Shown here: piece after piece, positions 9,102 through 17,054 of the stretch
Position numbering within the stretch: the stretch's first letter is position 1
How the letters are laid out: every line of letters starts with the position of its first letter
From: Acidimicrobiales bacterium
GTDB taxonomy: Bacteria; Actinomycetota; Acidimicrobiia; Acidimicrobiales; SZUA-35
NCBI GenBank assembly: GCA_020629155.1
Contig: JAHDDW010000010.1
Span: 1-64,000 of the forward strand
Reading direction: 5' to 3'
DNA: 64,000 nucleotides
The notes under the pieces: generated by a model
Database searches by the model: none
What the model was told of the DNA's origin: nothing
What the model saw: the letters and a program-made list of their open reading frames with translations, nothing else
Program-made: the position numbers and the translations under genes

Positions 9102-10063
9102 TGGGCGGGCTATTTTGTTGTTGTCTAATCGTATTAGTTGTAGTAGCACAGGCGAATGCACAAGAGAGAATAGAGAAAAGAAATTCAAAGCAGGTCAACG
9201 TTGAAACTTTGCCTGATGGGGTTCAAACTGAGGCTGGCAGCGCATATTATCCAAGTTCTAAAAAAGGTTCGGGTGATTCCAGTTGTAATGACAAGGGCGA
9301 CACGTGGATCCTTACTATCAAAGATGACAAGAAATCTACTGTGAGTAAGGTTGAAAGTAATCAGCTAGTGCGAGATCATGAACGTTTCTCAAAACATTTT
9401 GCTGGCACAGGTGGAAAAGAATCCATCTTGCCGCATCAAGATTCTATGACTGACAGTTTTGTTGATTTCATGCCTAGAACTCAACCTATGACACATACTC
9501 GCACCTACTCAAAGACAGGACGATGGTGGCGATGTGGATTCAATAGTAGTGTCCTTTACCCCGAAGATGGAGTTGTAGATATCAATGCTCTTGTGTTGCA
9601 GGCTATTGATGAAGCGAAACCAGGGTCGCCTGTGTTCAACATCAGCCCAAACAAAGACATGATTCTTGTGCAGACTGTACATATGCACGGTATTGATGCA
9701 ACATATTGGAAGCCCTATAGCGCAACCGCATCGGCGGGTACTGTTAGCGTGACAGCAACAATGACACCTATACAATCTCGGTGGGATTCGGGAGAACCAA
9801 ATAAAGGCCCTGTTATCTGTAATGGGCCAGGAAAACTCTACAGCAAAGGAGTTGAAGCCACAAAAGCAAACTATCCATGCTCAACGTTTTATAACTGGGC
9901 GACAACCGACGGCGATCCTTACACCTTGACAACTACCGTTGTCTTTGACGTAACAGCCACGTCATCTTTAGGGCCACTAGGGCCATTCCCTCCAATAGCG
10001 ATCTCAACAACAGACGAAGTATACGTTAAAGAGCTTCAAGCAGTTGTTGTCGCTAACGAATAG
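9089..10063 (+). CDS. Secreted protein with PKD-like C-terminal domain
   Basis: A signal peptide (GLFCCCLIVLVVVAQANAQ) with probable cleavage after AQANA leads to about 300 exported residues. The second half has the pattern GTVSVTATMTPIQSRWDSGE, then VICNGPGKLY, a Cys-containing segment, and TDEVYVKELQAVV. This resembles actinobacterial exported proteins with a PKD-like fold that often sit beside small lipoproteins. The start is ATG 9089, with GGAAGG upstream; ATG 9101, which overlaps the preceding stop as TAATG, is the alternative. No enzymatic motif is visible. It is probably co-transcribed with the lipoprotein. Confidence 0.65.
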   Translation: MRKIMGGLFCCCLIVLVVVAQANAQERIEKRNSKQVNVETLPDGVQTEAGSAYYPSSKKGSGDSSCNDKGDTWILTIKDDKKSTVSKVESNQLVRDHERFSKHFAGTGGKESILPHQDSMTDSFVDFMPRTQPMTHTRTYSKTGRWWRCGFNSSVLYPEDGVVDINALVLQAIDEAKPGSPVFNISPNKDMILVQTVHMHGIDATYWKPYSATASAGTVSVTATMTPIQSRWDSGEPNKGPVICNGPGKLYSKGVEATKANYPCSTFYNWATTDGDPYTLTTTVVFDVTATSSLGPLGPFPPIAISTTDEVYVKELQAVVVANE

Positions 10064-10069
10064 TCCAGC

Positions 10070-10996
10070 TTAATGGCTTTTGTGGAAGCGAGAAACAACG
10101 CCAACAATGCCAGCACCCACCACTATGCCAACAACGGCAGACAACGCAGTGTTAACAAGCCAAGCAAGAGTGGAGCCGATAGCGCTTATGCCGCTAACCG
10201 ATTCTTCTGCGCCATGGACTATGTCGTAAAGAAAATCCCAGCCAAGTTCGTGCGAGCCGATAACCAGAATATGTCCGCCAACCCAAAGCATCGCGGCGGT
10301 GCCAATGGCTGCTAAAACTTTCAACAATGTCGGCATGCCAGAGACCAGCGCACGGCCGAGGCGCTGTGACGTTCCCGATTCTCGGCTAGCAAGTGACAAG
10401 CCGATGTCATCCATCTTGACGATAAGTGCAACAAGACCATACACAATTGCGGTGATAAACAAAGCAACGACGACAAGGATGATTGCTCGTTGAGCGAATG
10501 ACTCGTCGATAACCTCTTTCAACGAGATGACCATAATCTCAGCCGACAAGATAAAATCTGTTCGCACGGCGCTAGAGACGACCTCTTTTTCGGCTTCAGG
10601 CCCTTGAATAACGGCAGGTGCATCATCGCTGTGGCCGGCTCCAGAAAATTTGTGGTAAAGTTTCTCGGCTCCTTCGAAGCAAAGGAATGCGCCGCCAAAC
10701 ATTAAAATAACTTCTACGATTTTTGGTTCGATAGCGCTTAGCAGCAAGGCAATGGGTACGATAAACAGAAGTTTGTTGCGCAGCGAGCCTGTCGCAATTC
10801 GTTTAATGATCGGCAGCTCCCGATCAGCAACGACACCTTGCACATACGCTGGAGTAACTGCGGTGTCATCAACAACCACACCAGCAGCCTTTGCGCTAGC
10901 TCGCCCAGAAGCGGCTGCAACATCATCGATAGATGAGGCAGCAAGTTTCGCTAGCGCCGCAACATCATCAAGTAAACCTACTAAACCACCAGCCAT
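10070..10996 (-). CDS. DUF808 family inner-membrane protein (YedI-like)
   Basis: This 308-residue protein starts with the family hallmark GGLVGLLDDVAALAKLAASSIDDVAAA, here read as GGLVGLLDDVAALAKL followed by ASSIDDVAAA. IKRIATGSLRNKL, FGGAFLCFEGAEKLYHKF and several membrane segments (about 75-105, 160-200 and 210-300) follow. The family is widespread; E. coli YedI is a member, with no established function. It converges with the secreted-protein gene, with only six bases between their stops. Confidence 0.85.
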   Translation of the reverse strand: MAGGLVGLLDDVAALAKLAASSIDDVAAASGRASAKAAGVVVDDTAVTPAYVQGVVADRELPIIKRIATGSLRNKLLFIVPIALLLSAIEPKIVEVILMFGGAFLCFEGAEKLYHKFSGAGHSDDAPAVIQGPEAEKEVVSSAVRTDFILSAEIMVISLKEVIDESFAQRAIILVVVALFITAIVYGLVALIVKMDDIGLSLASRESGTSQRLGRALVSGMPTLLKVLAAIGTAAMLWVGGHILVIGSHELGWDFLYDIVHGAEESVSGISAIGSTLAWLVNTALSAVVGIVVGAGIVGVVSRFHKSH

Positions 10997-11040
10997 TATC
11001 TTCCTTCTTTAGGTGTCGCCTTATAGTGTACATCTCCTTA

Positions 11041-11112
11041 GCATTTCCGCTGCGCTTGGCGCGTTGCCACGTAGGTTTGGCGTTTCCTAGTCAAATAATT
11101 CGGTAGAAAACT
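11041..11112 (+). repeat. Degenerate copy of the TIR-hairpin intergenic repeat (R4)
   Basis: The segment ATTTCCGCTGCGCTTGGC and the following AAAACTG tail align with the core of the elements at 55708-55825 and 36936-37064. The leading hairpin is absent and the terminal repeats are eroded. Confidence 0.5.
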
Positions 11113-11162
11113 GTTTCAAGGCTCTCTAGTAAATGATGGCAACGAGTGTTTCAATTTAATGC

Positions 11163-11208
11163 TTATCAATAAATGCATAATGATAAACATTGATCAACAA
11201 GATATATT
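11163..11208 (+). promoter_or_regulatory. Operator-like repeat and -10 box of the DUF2975/PDZ gene
   Basis: TTATCA (11163-11168) and TGATAA (11181-11186) flank the palindrome ATGCAT. A TATATT box at 11203-11208 lies eight bases before ATG 11217, which has no convincing Shine-Dalgarno. The repeat could be the site of the small XRE regulator encoded just downstream; this is inference. Confidence 0.3.
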
Positions 11209-11216
11209 TATTAGGT

Positions 11217-12179
11217 ATGAATTTAAAAATAGCTAGCAAGGCGAACTGGCTCTTGGGGTTTGGGTTGAAATTCCTGGAGTTTCTTCTCTGGGGGGTTTTT
11301 GCGGTCTCTTGTTTAATGGCGGTTTCGGCTGGGTTTGGCGGCAGTAGTTATGTGAACCTTACAGGTAAAACAGTGGAGTCAATTGGCATTGAGTATTTTG
11401 AAAAAATGGCGAGCCCTGAAATAAAAGTTGCTGAAGATGCACCTGCTCAAGCTGGTTTTTTAGGGGTAACACCAGTGGAAGAAGCTGGCATCAGCGTTGG
11501 GGATATTGATGTGGGATCAGCTGCTGAAGCGTCTGGACTTCAAGTTGGTGATCGTATTCTTAGTGTCAACGGTTATAGCGTGGAGTCTCGCGAATATCTT
11601 GTAGATCTCATTGCTAGTTTCGCTGCTTTCGATGAGGTTGCAGTAAGAATTTCGCGAGATGGTGAACCGCAGAATTTGCAAGTTGTGCTTGACGAAAAGC
11701 CAGAAGGGTACGTCGAAAGCCCATTAGGTGATGCTATAGCTTCTGAATTGAAGCCATTTGATGGTGAATTGAGGGTAAAGGAGTCTGCTGTCTCGTTTAA
11801 GTTGGGTGATAGTTATAAGTGGCACAACGTTGCTTTGCTGGCCTTATCCTCCACAATGCTTGGGCTTATTGCATTTGCTGTCAGTAACGTTATTGGCTTG
11901 TTGGATAGGGCACATGCTAGTTTGGCGTTTACTTGGGGCAGCGCCCTTCATCTGTCTCGTGCTGGATGGTCTTCGTTGGCAGTAGCTTTCTTGAATTTTC
12001 TTTTTGGTGTTTATGTCAATCGGCTCGTCGGTTCGCTGCAAGCTGATGGTCTTGCGTTTGAATATGGTTCTCGGATGATTTCTTGGCCATTCGTGGTATT
12101 TGGGCTGTTCATGTTAGTGGTGGCTAGCGTATTCGAAAAAGGAATAAAGCTTAAAGAATTTGACGAGGTGACTATCTAG
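11217..12179 (+). CDS. DUF2975 membrane protein with a PDZ domain between TM1 and TM2
   Basis: TM1 (about 12-39) is followed by a large outside loop holding a PDZ domain (about 79-160, with GLQVGDRILSVNG at 107-119). Three more membrane helices then match DUF2975: LLALSSTMLGLIAFAV, then ASLAFTWGSALHLSRAGWSSLAV and the final segment. DUF2975 proteins are normally only the four-helix part and are encoded beside a tiny XRE repressor, exactly as here. A PDZ ligand-binding domain in the loop suggests sensing of an exported protein C-terminus. ATG 11217 is preferred to TTG 11190 because of the -10 box placement. Confidence 0.72.
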   Translation: MNLKIASKANWLLGFGLKFLEFLLWGVFAVSCLMAVSAGFGGSSYVNLTGKTVESIGIEYFEKMASPEIKVAEDAPAQAGFLGVTPVEEAGISVGDIDVGSAAEASGLQVGDRILSVNGYSVESREYLVDLIASFAAFDEVAVRISRDGEPQNLQVVLDEKPEGYVESPLGDAIASELKPFDGELRVKESAVSFKLGDSYKWHNVALLALSSTMLGLIAFAVSNVIGLLDRAHASLAFTWGSALHLSRAGWSSLAVAFLNFLFGVYVNRLVGSLQADGLAFEYGSRMISWPFVVFGLFMLVVASVFEKGIKLKEFDEVTI

Positions 12180-12392
12180 ATGACAGTAAAGGTACACCTT
12201 AATAAGATTTTAGCGGAGCGTGACATGTCGCTTACAGAGTTGTCTAAGGCTGTTGGTGTTAGCGTTGTGAATCTCTCGATTTTGAAAACAAACAAAGCGA
12301 AAGCGGTACGGTTCACGACGCTTGATGCAATTTGTAAGGCCCTAAACTGTCAGCCTGGTGACCTGTTGTCTGTCGAGGGTGATTTAAGTTAG
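12180..12392 (+). CDS. Small XRE/Cro-type regulator (YozG-like)
   Basis: These 70 residues are almost entirely one helix-turn-helix domain: LNKILAERDMSLTELSKAVGVS, then LSILKTNKAKAVRFTTLDAICKALNCQPGDLL. YozG-type regulators are the usual partners of DUF2975 proteins. ATG 12180 directly follows the upstream TAG, with GAGGTG in front, so the two genes are one operon. The target is probably the operon's own promoter. Confidence 0.88.
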   Translation: MTVKVHLNKILAERDMSLTELSKAVGVSVVNLSILKTNKAKAVRFTTLDAICKALNCQPGDLLSVEGDLS

Positions 12393-12461
12393 TGGTGTGT
12401 CTCAGCTGAAATCAATAGCCTAGGCAGCCTGCGATCGGTTTGTTTGCTGCGAATCCTGACT

Positions 12462-13187
12462 TTAACGATCGAGAGGTTCTGTGGTTACAGGGTCTTCGTT
12501 CGTGTCAGAAGGTTGCTGGACTGGTTGTGCAAATCTATCAGCGTCAACCTCGGCGCCACATTTTTCAATTGAAGCTTCAAATTTGCTTTCCATTACGTCA
12601 AAGGCAGCTTCCAGTTCGTTCTTTCGATCATCATCTAAATCTGAGTCTGCATGTTCGAGCAACATTTCAGTTCTCGCATCGTAATCTTCTTTATTGAATT
12701 CGTTAGCAACACATGTAGCATCACTTTGTCCGTAGCCATCCCAGGCGACAGCAGCTGTAAAGTAGCTTTCATAGCTTAAACAATCTTTTTCTGCGGTGAG
12801 AGAAACTTTTGTGTCTTCGTCGGTTAATTCGATGGCGGAGCTAGCGGAGATAATTCGAAATGGATTAATTTCGTACTGCTCTAAGACATTGATGCCTATG
12901 CCAGCGACTAGACGTTGTCCGTAGCAAGTCAACTCTTCATCTGTAATGATTCCCTCGGCGCCGTTGGATGCAAGACTTTTTTTAATCGTTTCGATGTATT
13001 CATCGGCGAATATTTGTTCTTCTTCACTGAGTGTCACAGTAGTAGGTGTAGTGTCATCTTTAGAGTTGGCTGTTGGGGTTTCTCTGTCAGTTTCCTCTGA
13101 GGGATCGGCCGAGTTTGTTTCTTGATCTGTTCCACAGGCGGACAAGAGCAATCCTAAAGTTGCGATGATGCAAATACTTTTTTTCAT
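12462..13187 (-). CDS. Secreted lipoprotein, unknown function
   Basis: MKKSICIIATLGLLLSACG is a clear lipoprotein signal, with the lipobox LSAC. The next 40 residues are a Ser/Thr/Glu-rich linker. The remaining domain (about 60-225) is acidic, has four cysteines and no recognised motif. ATG 13187 is chosen because AGGAGA lies eight bases upstream, which excludes the TTG at 13193. The gene converges with the XRE regulator and nothing in the context suggests a role. Confidence 0.7.
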   Translation of the reverse strand: MKKSICIIATLGLLLSACGTDQETNSADPSEETDRETPTANSKDDTTPTTVTLSEEEQIFADEYIETIKKSLASNGAEGIITDEELTCYGQRLVAGIGINVLEQYEINPFRIISASSAIELTDEDTKVSLTAEKDCLSYESYFTAAVAWDGYGQSDATCVANEFNKEDYDARTEMLLEHADSDLDDDRKNELEAAFDVMESKFEASIEKCGAEVDADRFAQPVQQPSDTNEDPVTTEPLDR

Positions 13188-13546
13188 GAACAAATCTCCT
13201 AAGTGGCATAGTGTTACGGGGTAAAGATCCGACTTTGATTTTATCTGGAGGATCCCTGACTCGTATAGTCGCGCATAACTGATACAGAACAGTCATGTGG
13301 TGTCGTAAATTGTTTGATAAACCCTATTGTGGTCGTCATTGCTACGAAAGTGGGAATCTGCTGGACAAGATTCCCGTTTCTGGGGATGACGCCCCTGGAA
13401 TCAAGAGAGGGCAAAAACGATAGCGCTACTTGCGTGCAAGGTACTTTAAAATTCGACGTGTCCTTGGAGTATCTTTCACAACGCACGATCAAAAACAGTT
13501 ACAAAAATTGTTAGTCAAGCTACACGACTAATTGCGTCGGCAAGGC
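13188..13546. other. Intergenic region holding a long hairpin element
   Basis: This 359-base gap lies between a minus-strand lipoprotein gene and the 3' end of a minus-strand racemase gene. Besides the inverted repeat listed separately (13334-13391) and a presumed lipoprotein promoter, I see no gene in it. Confidence 0.5.
13334..13391. repeat. Imperfect 25-bp inverted repeat, MITE-like hairpin
   Basis: Arms 13334-13359 (CGTCATTGCTACGAAAGTGG and on to AATCT) and 13368-13391 pair with about four mismatches around an 8-base loop. The CGTCATTCCC...GGGAATCC pattern is the familiar form of short palindromic repeats scattered in many bacterial genomes. It lies in a long gap and is unrelated to the R1-R7 family. 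Confidence 0.6.
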
Positions 13547-14218
13547 TTAAGAAATCAATTCCCAAGCAACAGCAACATGTGCTTCAATAGAGCTGATAAC
13601 TGGAAATGGGGCTTCGTCATTTTTAACGACAAGAGGCAGCTCTGTGCAAGCTAAAACAACACCGTCGAGATGTGTATATTTGTTTAGTAATGTGAAGAAA
13701 GAGTCGAAAAATTCTTGTTCCATTTTGCCTTGACTTACAAGCGTTTGGATCCGCTGAATTTCGGTAATCTCGCTAGCTGATGGGAGTTGCACACCAAAAC
13801 CATGGGACTCTAGACGTCGTTGATAGAAACCATCTTCAAGCGTGAATTGAGTGCCTAACAGCAAAAGATTTCGCAGCTCTTTTTGCTTCGTCTGCTCGGC
13901 AACCGCATCAACAATATGGACAACTGGGTTGGTAAGTTCAAGGTCGGTAAGTTGATCGTATGCTTTGTGTAACGTGTTATTGCAAATAACTATTGCCTTC
14001 GGATCGTAGCCATCGAGTTCAACTAAGCTTTTCCTGAGAAAGTCTTGAACAAATGTCCAGTCGGTGCTGTAGTTTGCCCGAACATCGTGATAATCAACGC
14101 TACGCAAAAGGAGCTCGGCGGAGTGCCCTGGCCCCAATGTTGTTTCTGCTAGCTCATTAAATCGTTTGTAATATTCAATAGTTGAAGGCCAACTTGTTCC
14201 ACCTAATAAAGCAATCAT
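13547..14218 (-). CDS. Aspartate/glutamate racemase family protein
   Basis: This 223-residue protein starts with IALLGGTSWPSTIEYYKRFNE, typical of the Asp/Glu/hydantoin racemase superfamily. Both catalytic cysteines are present: Cys79 in VICNNTLHKAYD and Cys191 in LACTELPLVV. Such enzymes racemise acidic amino acids without a cofactor, often for cell-wall or D-amino-acid metabolism. Substrate choice cannot be told from sequence; the ICNNT and ACTELP motifs are closer to aspartate-racemase-type YgeA relatives than to MurI. It is divergent from the HEAT-like gene at 14277. Confidence 0.8.
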   Translation of the reverse strand: MIALLGGTSWPSTIEYYKRFNELAETTLGPGHSAELLLRSVDYHDVRANYSTDWTFVQDFLRKSLVELDGYDPKAIVICNNTLHKAYDQLTDLELTNPVVHIVDAVAEQTKQKELRNLLLLGTQFTLEDGFYQRRLESHGFGVQLPSASEITEIQRIQTLVSQGKMEQEFFDSFFTLLNKYTHLDGVVLACTELPLVVKNDEAPFPVISSIEAHVAVAWELIS

Positions 14219-14276
14219 ATGGCCAGGCTAGCGATTAGAACGGTAAACTGTCTGCTGTATGAACTAAGGTGTAAAG

Positions 14277-14801
14277 ATGAAGCCAGACTTTATAGCCATG
14301 TTGAATGAGCCTAAAAATACTTTGGGAAGAACCGAAGAAGCCGTTACGTTGATTTTGGAAAACAACGAGCTTATCGAAGACCTCTATCAATGCTATTTTC
14401 AGTCTGACGAGTGGGTTCGGCTTCGTGTTTCAAGTTCGTTCAAAAGAATCTGGCGAGCCGACCCTACGCTTTTTAAACCCTATATCAAGGGGTTCGTAGA
14501 AAAGGTAGCTTTCATTGATCAGCCATCTGTCAATTGGACGTTTTCACAGATGTGTTTAGAACGCCAAGACGATTTAAGCGTTAAGCAAAAAGCGGCTGCG
14601 GTATCGCAAATGAAAAAATATCTAGAGAACTCTGATGACTGGATTGTTCAGAACGCAACGATAGAAACGCTTGCTAGCTGGGCGCAGCAAGATGCAGCGC
14701 TGCGGCTGTGGCTTTGCCCGAAGTTGCAGGAGTTGACAATCTCCGATCGTAAGTCTGTAGCGAAACGGGCAGCGAAGTGGCTAGGTAAGCTTGAAAAATA
14801 A
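14277..14801 (+). CDS. HEAT-repeat-like protein, unknown function
   Basis: This 174-residue protein is predicted to be all alpha. Repeated helix pairs such as DEWVRLRVSSSFKRIW, then DDWIVQNATIETLASWA and KSVAKRAAKWLGKL have the pattern of HEAT/PBS-lyase repeats, which make protein-binding solenoids. No catalytic motif or signal peptide is present, so it should be cytosolic. It ends before a perfect 12-bp inverted repeat ahead of cysS. Confidence 0.6.
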   Translation: MKPDFIAMLNEPKNTLGRTEEAVTLILENNELIEDLYQCYFQSDEWVRLRVSSSFKRIWRADPTLFKPYIKGFVEKVAFIDQPSVNWTFSQMCLERQDDLSVKQKAAAVSQMKKYLENSDDWIVQNATIETLASWAQQDAALRLWLCPKLQELTISDRKSVAKRAAKWLGKLEK

Positions 14802-14847
14802 CTAGATGGTTGATTCCAAGCCGATTTCAGGGTCTTCAACCATCTAG
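14802..14847 (+). terminator. Stem-loop after the HEAT-like gene
   Basis: CTAGATGGTTGA (14802-14813) is perfectly complementary to 14836-14847, giving a 12-bp stem with a 22-base loop. There is no U-run, so it is either a factor-assisted terminator or a structured leader of cysS. Confidence 0.45.
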
Positions 14848-14882
14848 CGTTGAATTGGCACTCTAGTAGATAGAATCTCTCC

Positions 14883-16193
14883 ATGTTTAGTTTGTATGAC
14901 ACGATGAGTTCGTCAGAAGTTGCTTTGCCATCAGTCGATGAGAAAAAGACGATCGGCATGTATGTGTGCGGCCCAACTGTCTATCAACGCGCCCATATCG
15001 GCAACGCTCGACCATATATTGTTTTTGCTTGGATGAAGAACTGGTTGATCTCTCAAGGGTACGACGTCAACTTTGTGCATAACATCACCGACATTAACGA
15101 CAAAATTTATGAGCACACGCCAGAAGGTGTGTTGAGCACGCAACACGCTATAGATATGGCAAAATTCTATAACGCTGACATCGCTTCGCTTGGGCTACCT
15201 ATGCCAGATGCTATGCCAACGGTGACCGACACTATGAGTCAAATTATTACCTTTATCGAGCAGATTATCGCTGCAGGTCATGGGTATGTGGCTGGTGAAG
15301 ATGTTTACTTTGATGTGGCCTCATCAGCTGATTATGGCAAATTGTCAGGCACGGTCGATCATGAAACGCTTGGCGATGGTGACGCAGCACACAAAAAAGA
15401 TCCGCGAGATTTCGCGTTGTGGAAGTCGGCAAAACCAGGTGAAGATACACATTGGGATTCGCCATGGGGTAAGGGGCGCCCTGGCTGGCATATTGAATGT
15501 TCGGCGATGGCTCATAGTGAACTTGGCGAGGCGTTTGAGATTCACGGCGGTGGCAACGATCTGACATTTCCTCATCACGAAAACGAGGTTGCGCAGTCAA
15601 CATCGGTTGGTTATGCGTTTGCAAAAATTTGGGCGCATAGTGGCATGTTGACCCTCGGCGGCGAAAAAATGTCGAAGTCGTTAGGCAATATCGACCCAAT
15701 CCATGCTGCTGTCGAGCGTTGGGGGGCCGAAACGCTACTGCTTATGTTCCTCAATTCTCATTGGCATAGCCCCGTCGAATATTCACAGAAAACGTTGCAG
15801 GCTGCCGAGTCTCGTTTGAACACATTACTCGAAGCAAACGCAACAGTGAAAGAAACCGAGCCTCCAGCGGACGAATGGGCTGCGCTCGAAACAGTTTTAA
15901 ACAAAAACTTTAACACTGCCGAAGCGTTGGCGTTGCTCCATGAGTGGGTCAATAAAGGCTATAAAGAGCTAGCGGCAAAGCTGCTCGCGATGTTTGGCTT
16001 GGGGCGTGTCGCATCGCCGCCGCAGCCGCCAGCAGATGTTGCAGCTGTTGCACAGCAACGATTGCAAGCCAAAGCCGACAAAGACTATGAGCAAGCCGAC
16101 GCCCTTCGCGCCCAAGTCGAAGCAGCAGGCTGGCTACTTCGCGACGAAGTCGACGGCCAAGTGATAATCCCCACTGTCCAGGCCTTGCGATGA
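14883..16193 (+). CDS. cysS: Cysteinyl-tRNA synthetase
   Basis: Class I aminoacyl-tRNA synthetase that charges tRNA-Cys. It shows the zinc-site Cys29 in [16 protein letters not shown], the HIGH-type HIGN (38-41), the conserved [12 protein letters not shown] and [18 protein letters not shown], and KMSKS (262-266). The 436-residue length is slightly short for CysRS (about 460). The related MshC of mycothiol synthesis is less likely, because LYDT, the DINDKI segment and the C-terminal DALR-like region ([18 protein letters not shown]) are those of CysS. Its stop overlaps the next start as ATGA, linking it to the broken phosphatase gene. Confidence 0.92.
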   Translation: MFSLYDTMSSSEVALPSVDEKKTIGMYVCGPTVYQRAHIGNARPYIVFAWMKNWLISQGYDVNFVHNITDINDKIYEHTPEGVLSTQHAIDMAKFYNADIASLGLPMPDAMPTVTDTMSQIITFIEQIIAAGHGYVAGEDVYFDVASSADYGKLSGTVDHETLGDGDAAHKKDPRDFALWKSAKPGEDTHWDSPWGKGRPGWHIECSAMAHSELGEAFEIHGGGNDLTFPHHENEVAQSTSVGYAFAKIWAHSGMLTLGGEKMSKSLGNIDPIHAAVERWGAETLLLMFLNSHWHSPVEYSQKTLQAAESRLNTLLEANATVKETEPPADEWAALETVLNKNFNTAEALALLHEWVNKGYKELAAKLLAMFGLGRVASPPQPPADVAAVAQQRLQAKADKDYEQADALRAQVEAAGWLLRDEVDGQVIIPTVQALR

Positions 16194-16914
16194 CTGCGGG
16201 GGATTCAGCGGAATTTTATGAGCAAGCGCTTGAAGTGGCACTAGAAGCATCATCGGAAGCTGCAACGTTGCTTCTCGAAGGGTTTGGCGAACCTTTAGAG
16301 TTGGCTGAAAAGTCTAACAAGCGAGATATCGTCTCGAACTTTGATGTAGCTTCGCAAGAGTCGATGTGGAAACATACTGGCTGGTAGACCCGATAGACGG
16401 AACGACAAACTACACACGCCAGCTAGAATTTTTCTCAGTATCGATAGCGTTGATTGACAAAGGCGTGCCCGTCGTTGGCGTTGTCAACTGTCCGAAATTA
16501 GGACAATTATATTCAGCCCGTTCAGGAAACGGAGCGCACTGCAACGGTGATCGTATCACTGTTTCTGATAAGGCCACAATCGCTGAATCTATTCTCACGA
16601 CGAGCATGCCTTACGAAACTAATGCGAGGAAAAAGGTTCTGCAATTCTTAGATAAAGCATCGCAAGAAGTTGATGGGATACGCTTATTTCTTTCGTGTGC
16701 ATATGACCTATGTTTGCTTTCCCGAGGAAGTATTGATAGTTCTATCTTCTTTGGTGTTAGCCCGTGGGATATAGCTGCAGGTCTATGTATTCTCAAAGAA
16801 GCAGGCGGCCAATTTACTGATGATCATGGCAATGTCTGGGCTCCAGCTAGCCAGTTGTGTGTCGCATCTAATGGGCAAGTTCATAACGAACTTCTCAAAT
16901 TGCTATCCAGATAG
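16190..16914 (+). pseudogene. Inositol monophosphatase family gene broken by an internal deletion
   Basis: The first frame (16190-16387) gives the family N-terminus up to KRDIVSNFDVASQESMW. A different frame (from 16366) continues with YWLVDPIDGTTNYTR, the metal-binding DPIDGTTN, and later SPWDIAAGLCILKEAGG. Compared with SuhB-type enzymes, about 28 residues between them are missing, including the Glu-Glu metal site (the usual EE of the GEE loop), and the join is out of frame. No continuous functional phosphatase can be made. The ATGA overlap with cysS shows it was once part of that operon. A misassembly is possible. Confidence 0.8.
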
Positions 16915-17054
16915 ACAATCCAAGCCGTTCAAAAATTTCTCGATGGCGTAGATTTGGCGCAAAGTAACGTAACTCTCTTGGTCTCAGACTTGGTAGCTTG
17001 AAGGGTAAACTCTGTGTATCTTATATGTAATCGAGGCGGCGAAAGCATAAGTAA

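Noticed and set aside
14883-16193. MshC (mycothiol ligase) instead of CysS
   Set aside because: KMSKS, the HIGN-zinc pattern and the C-terminal region agree with cysteinyl-tRNA synthetase.
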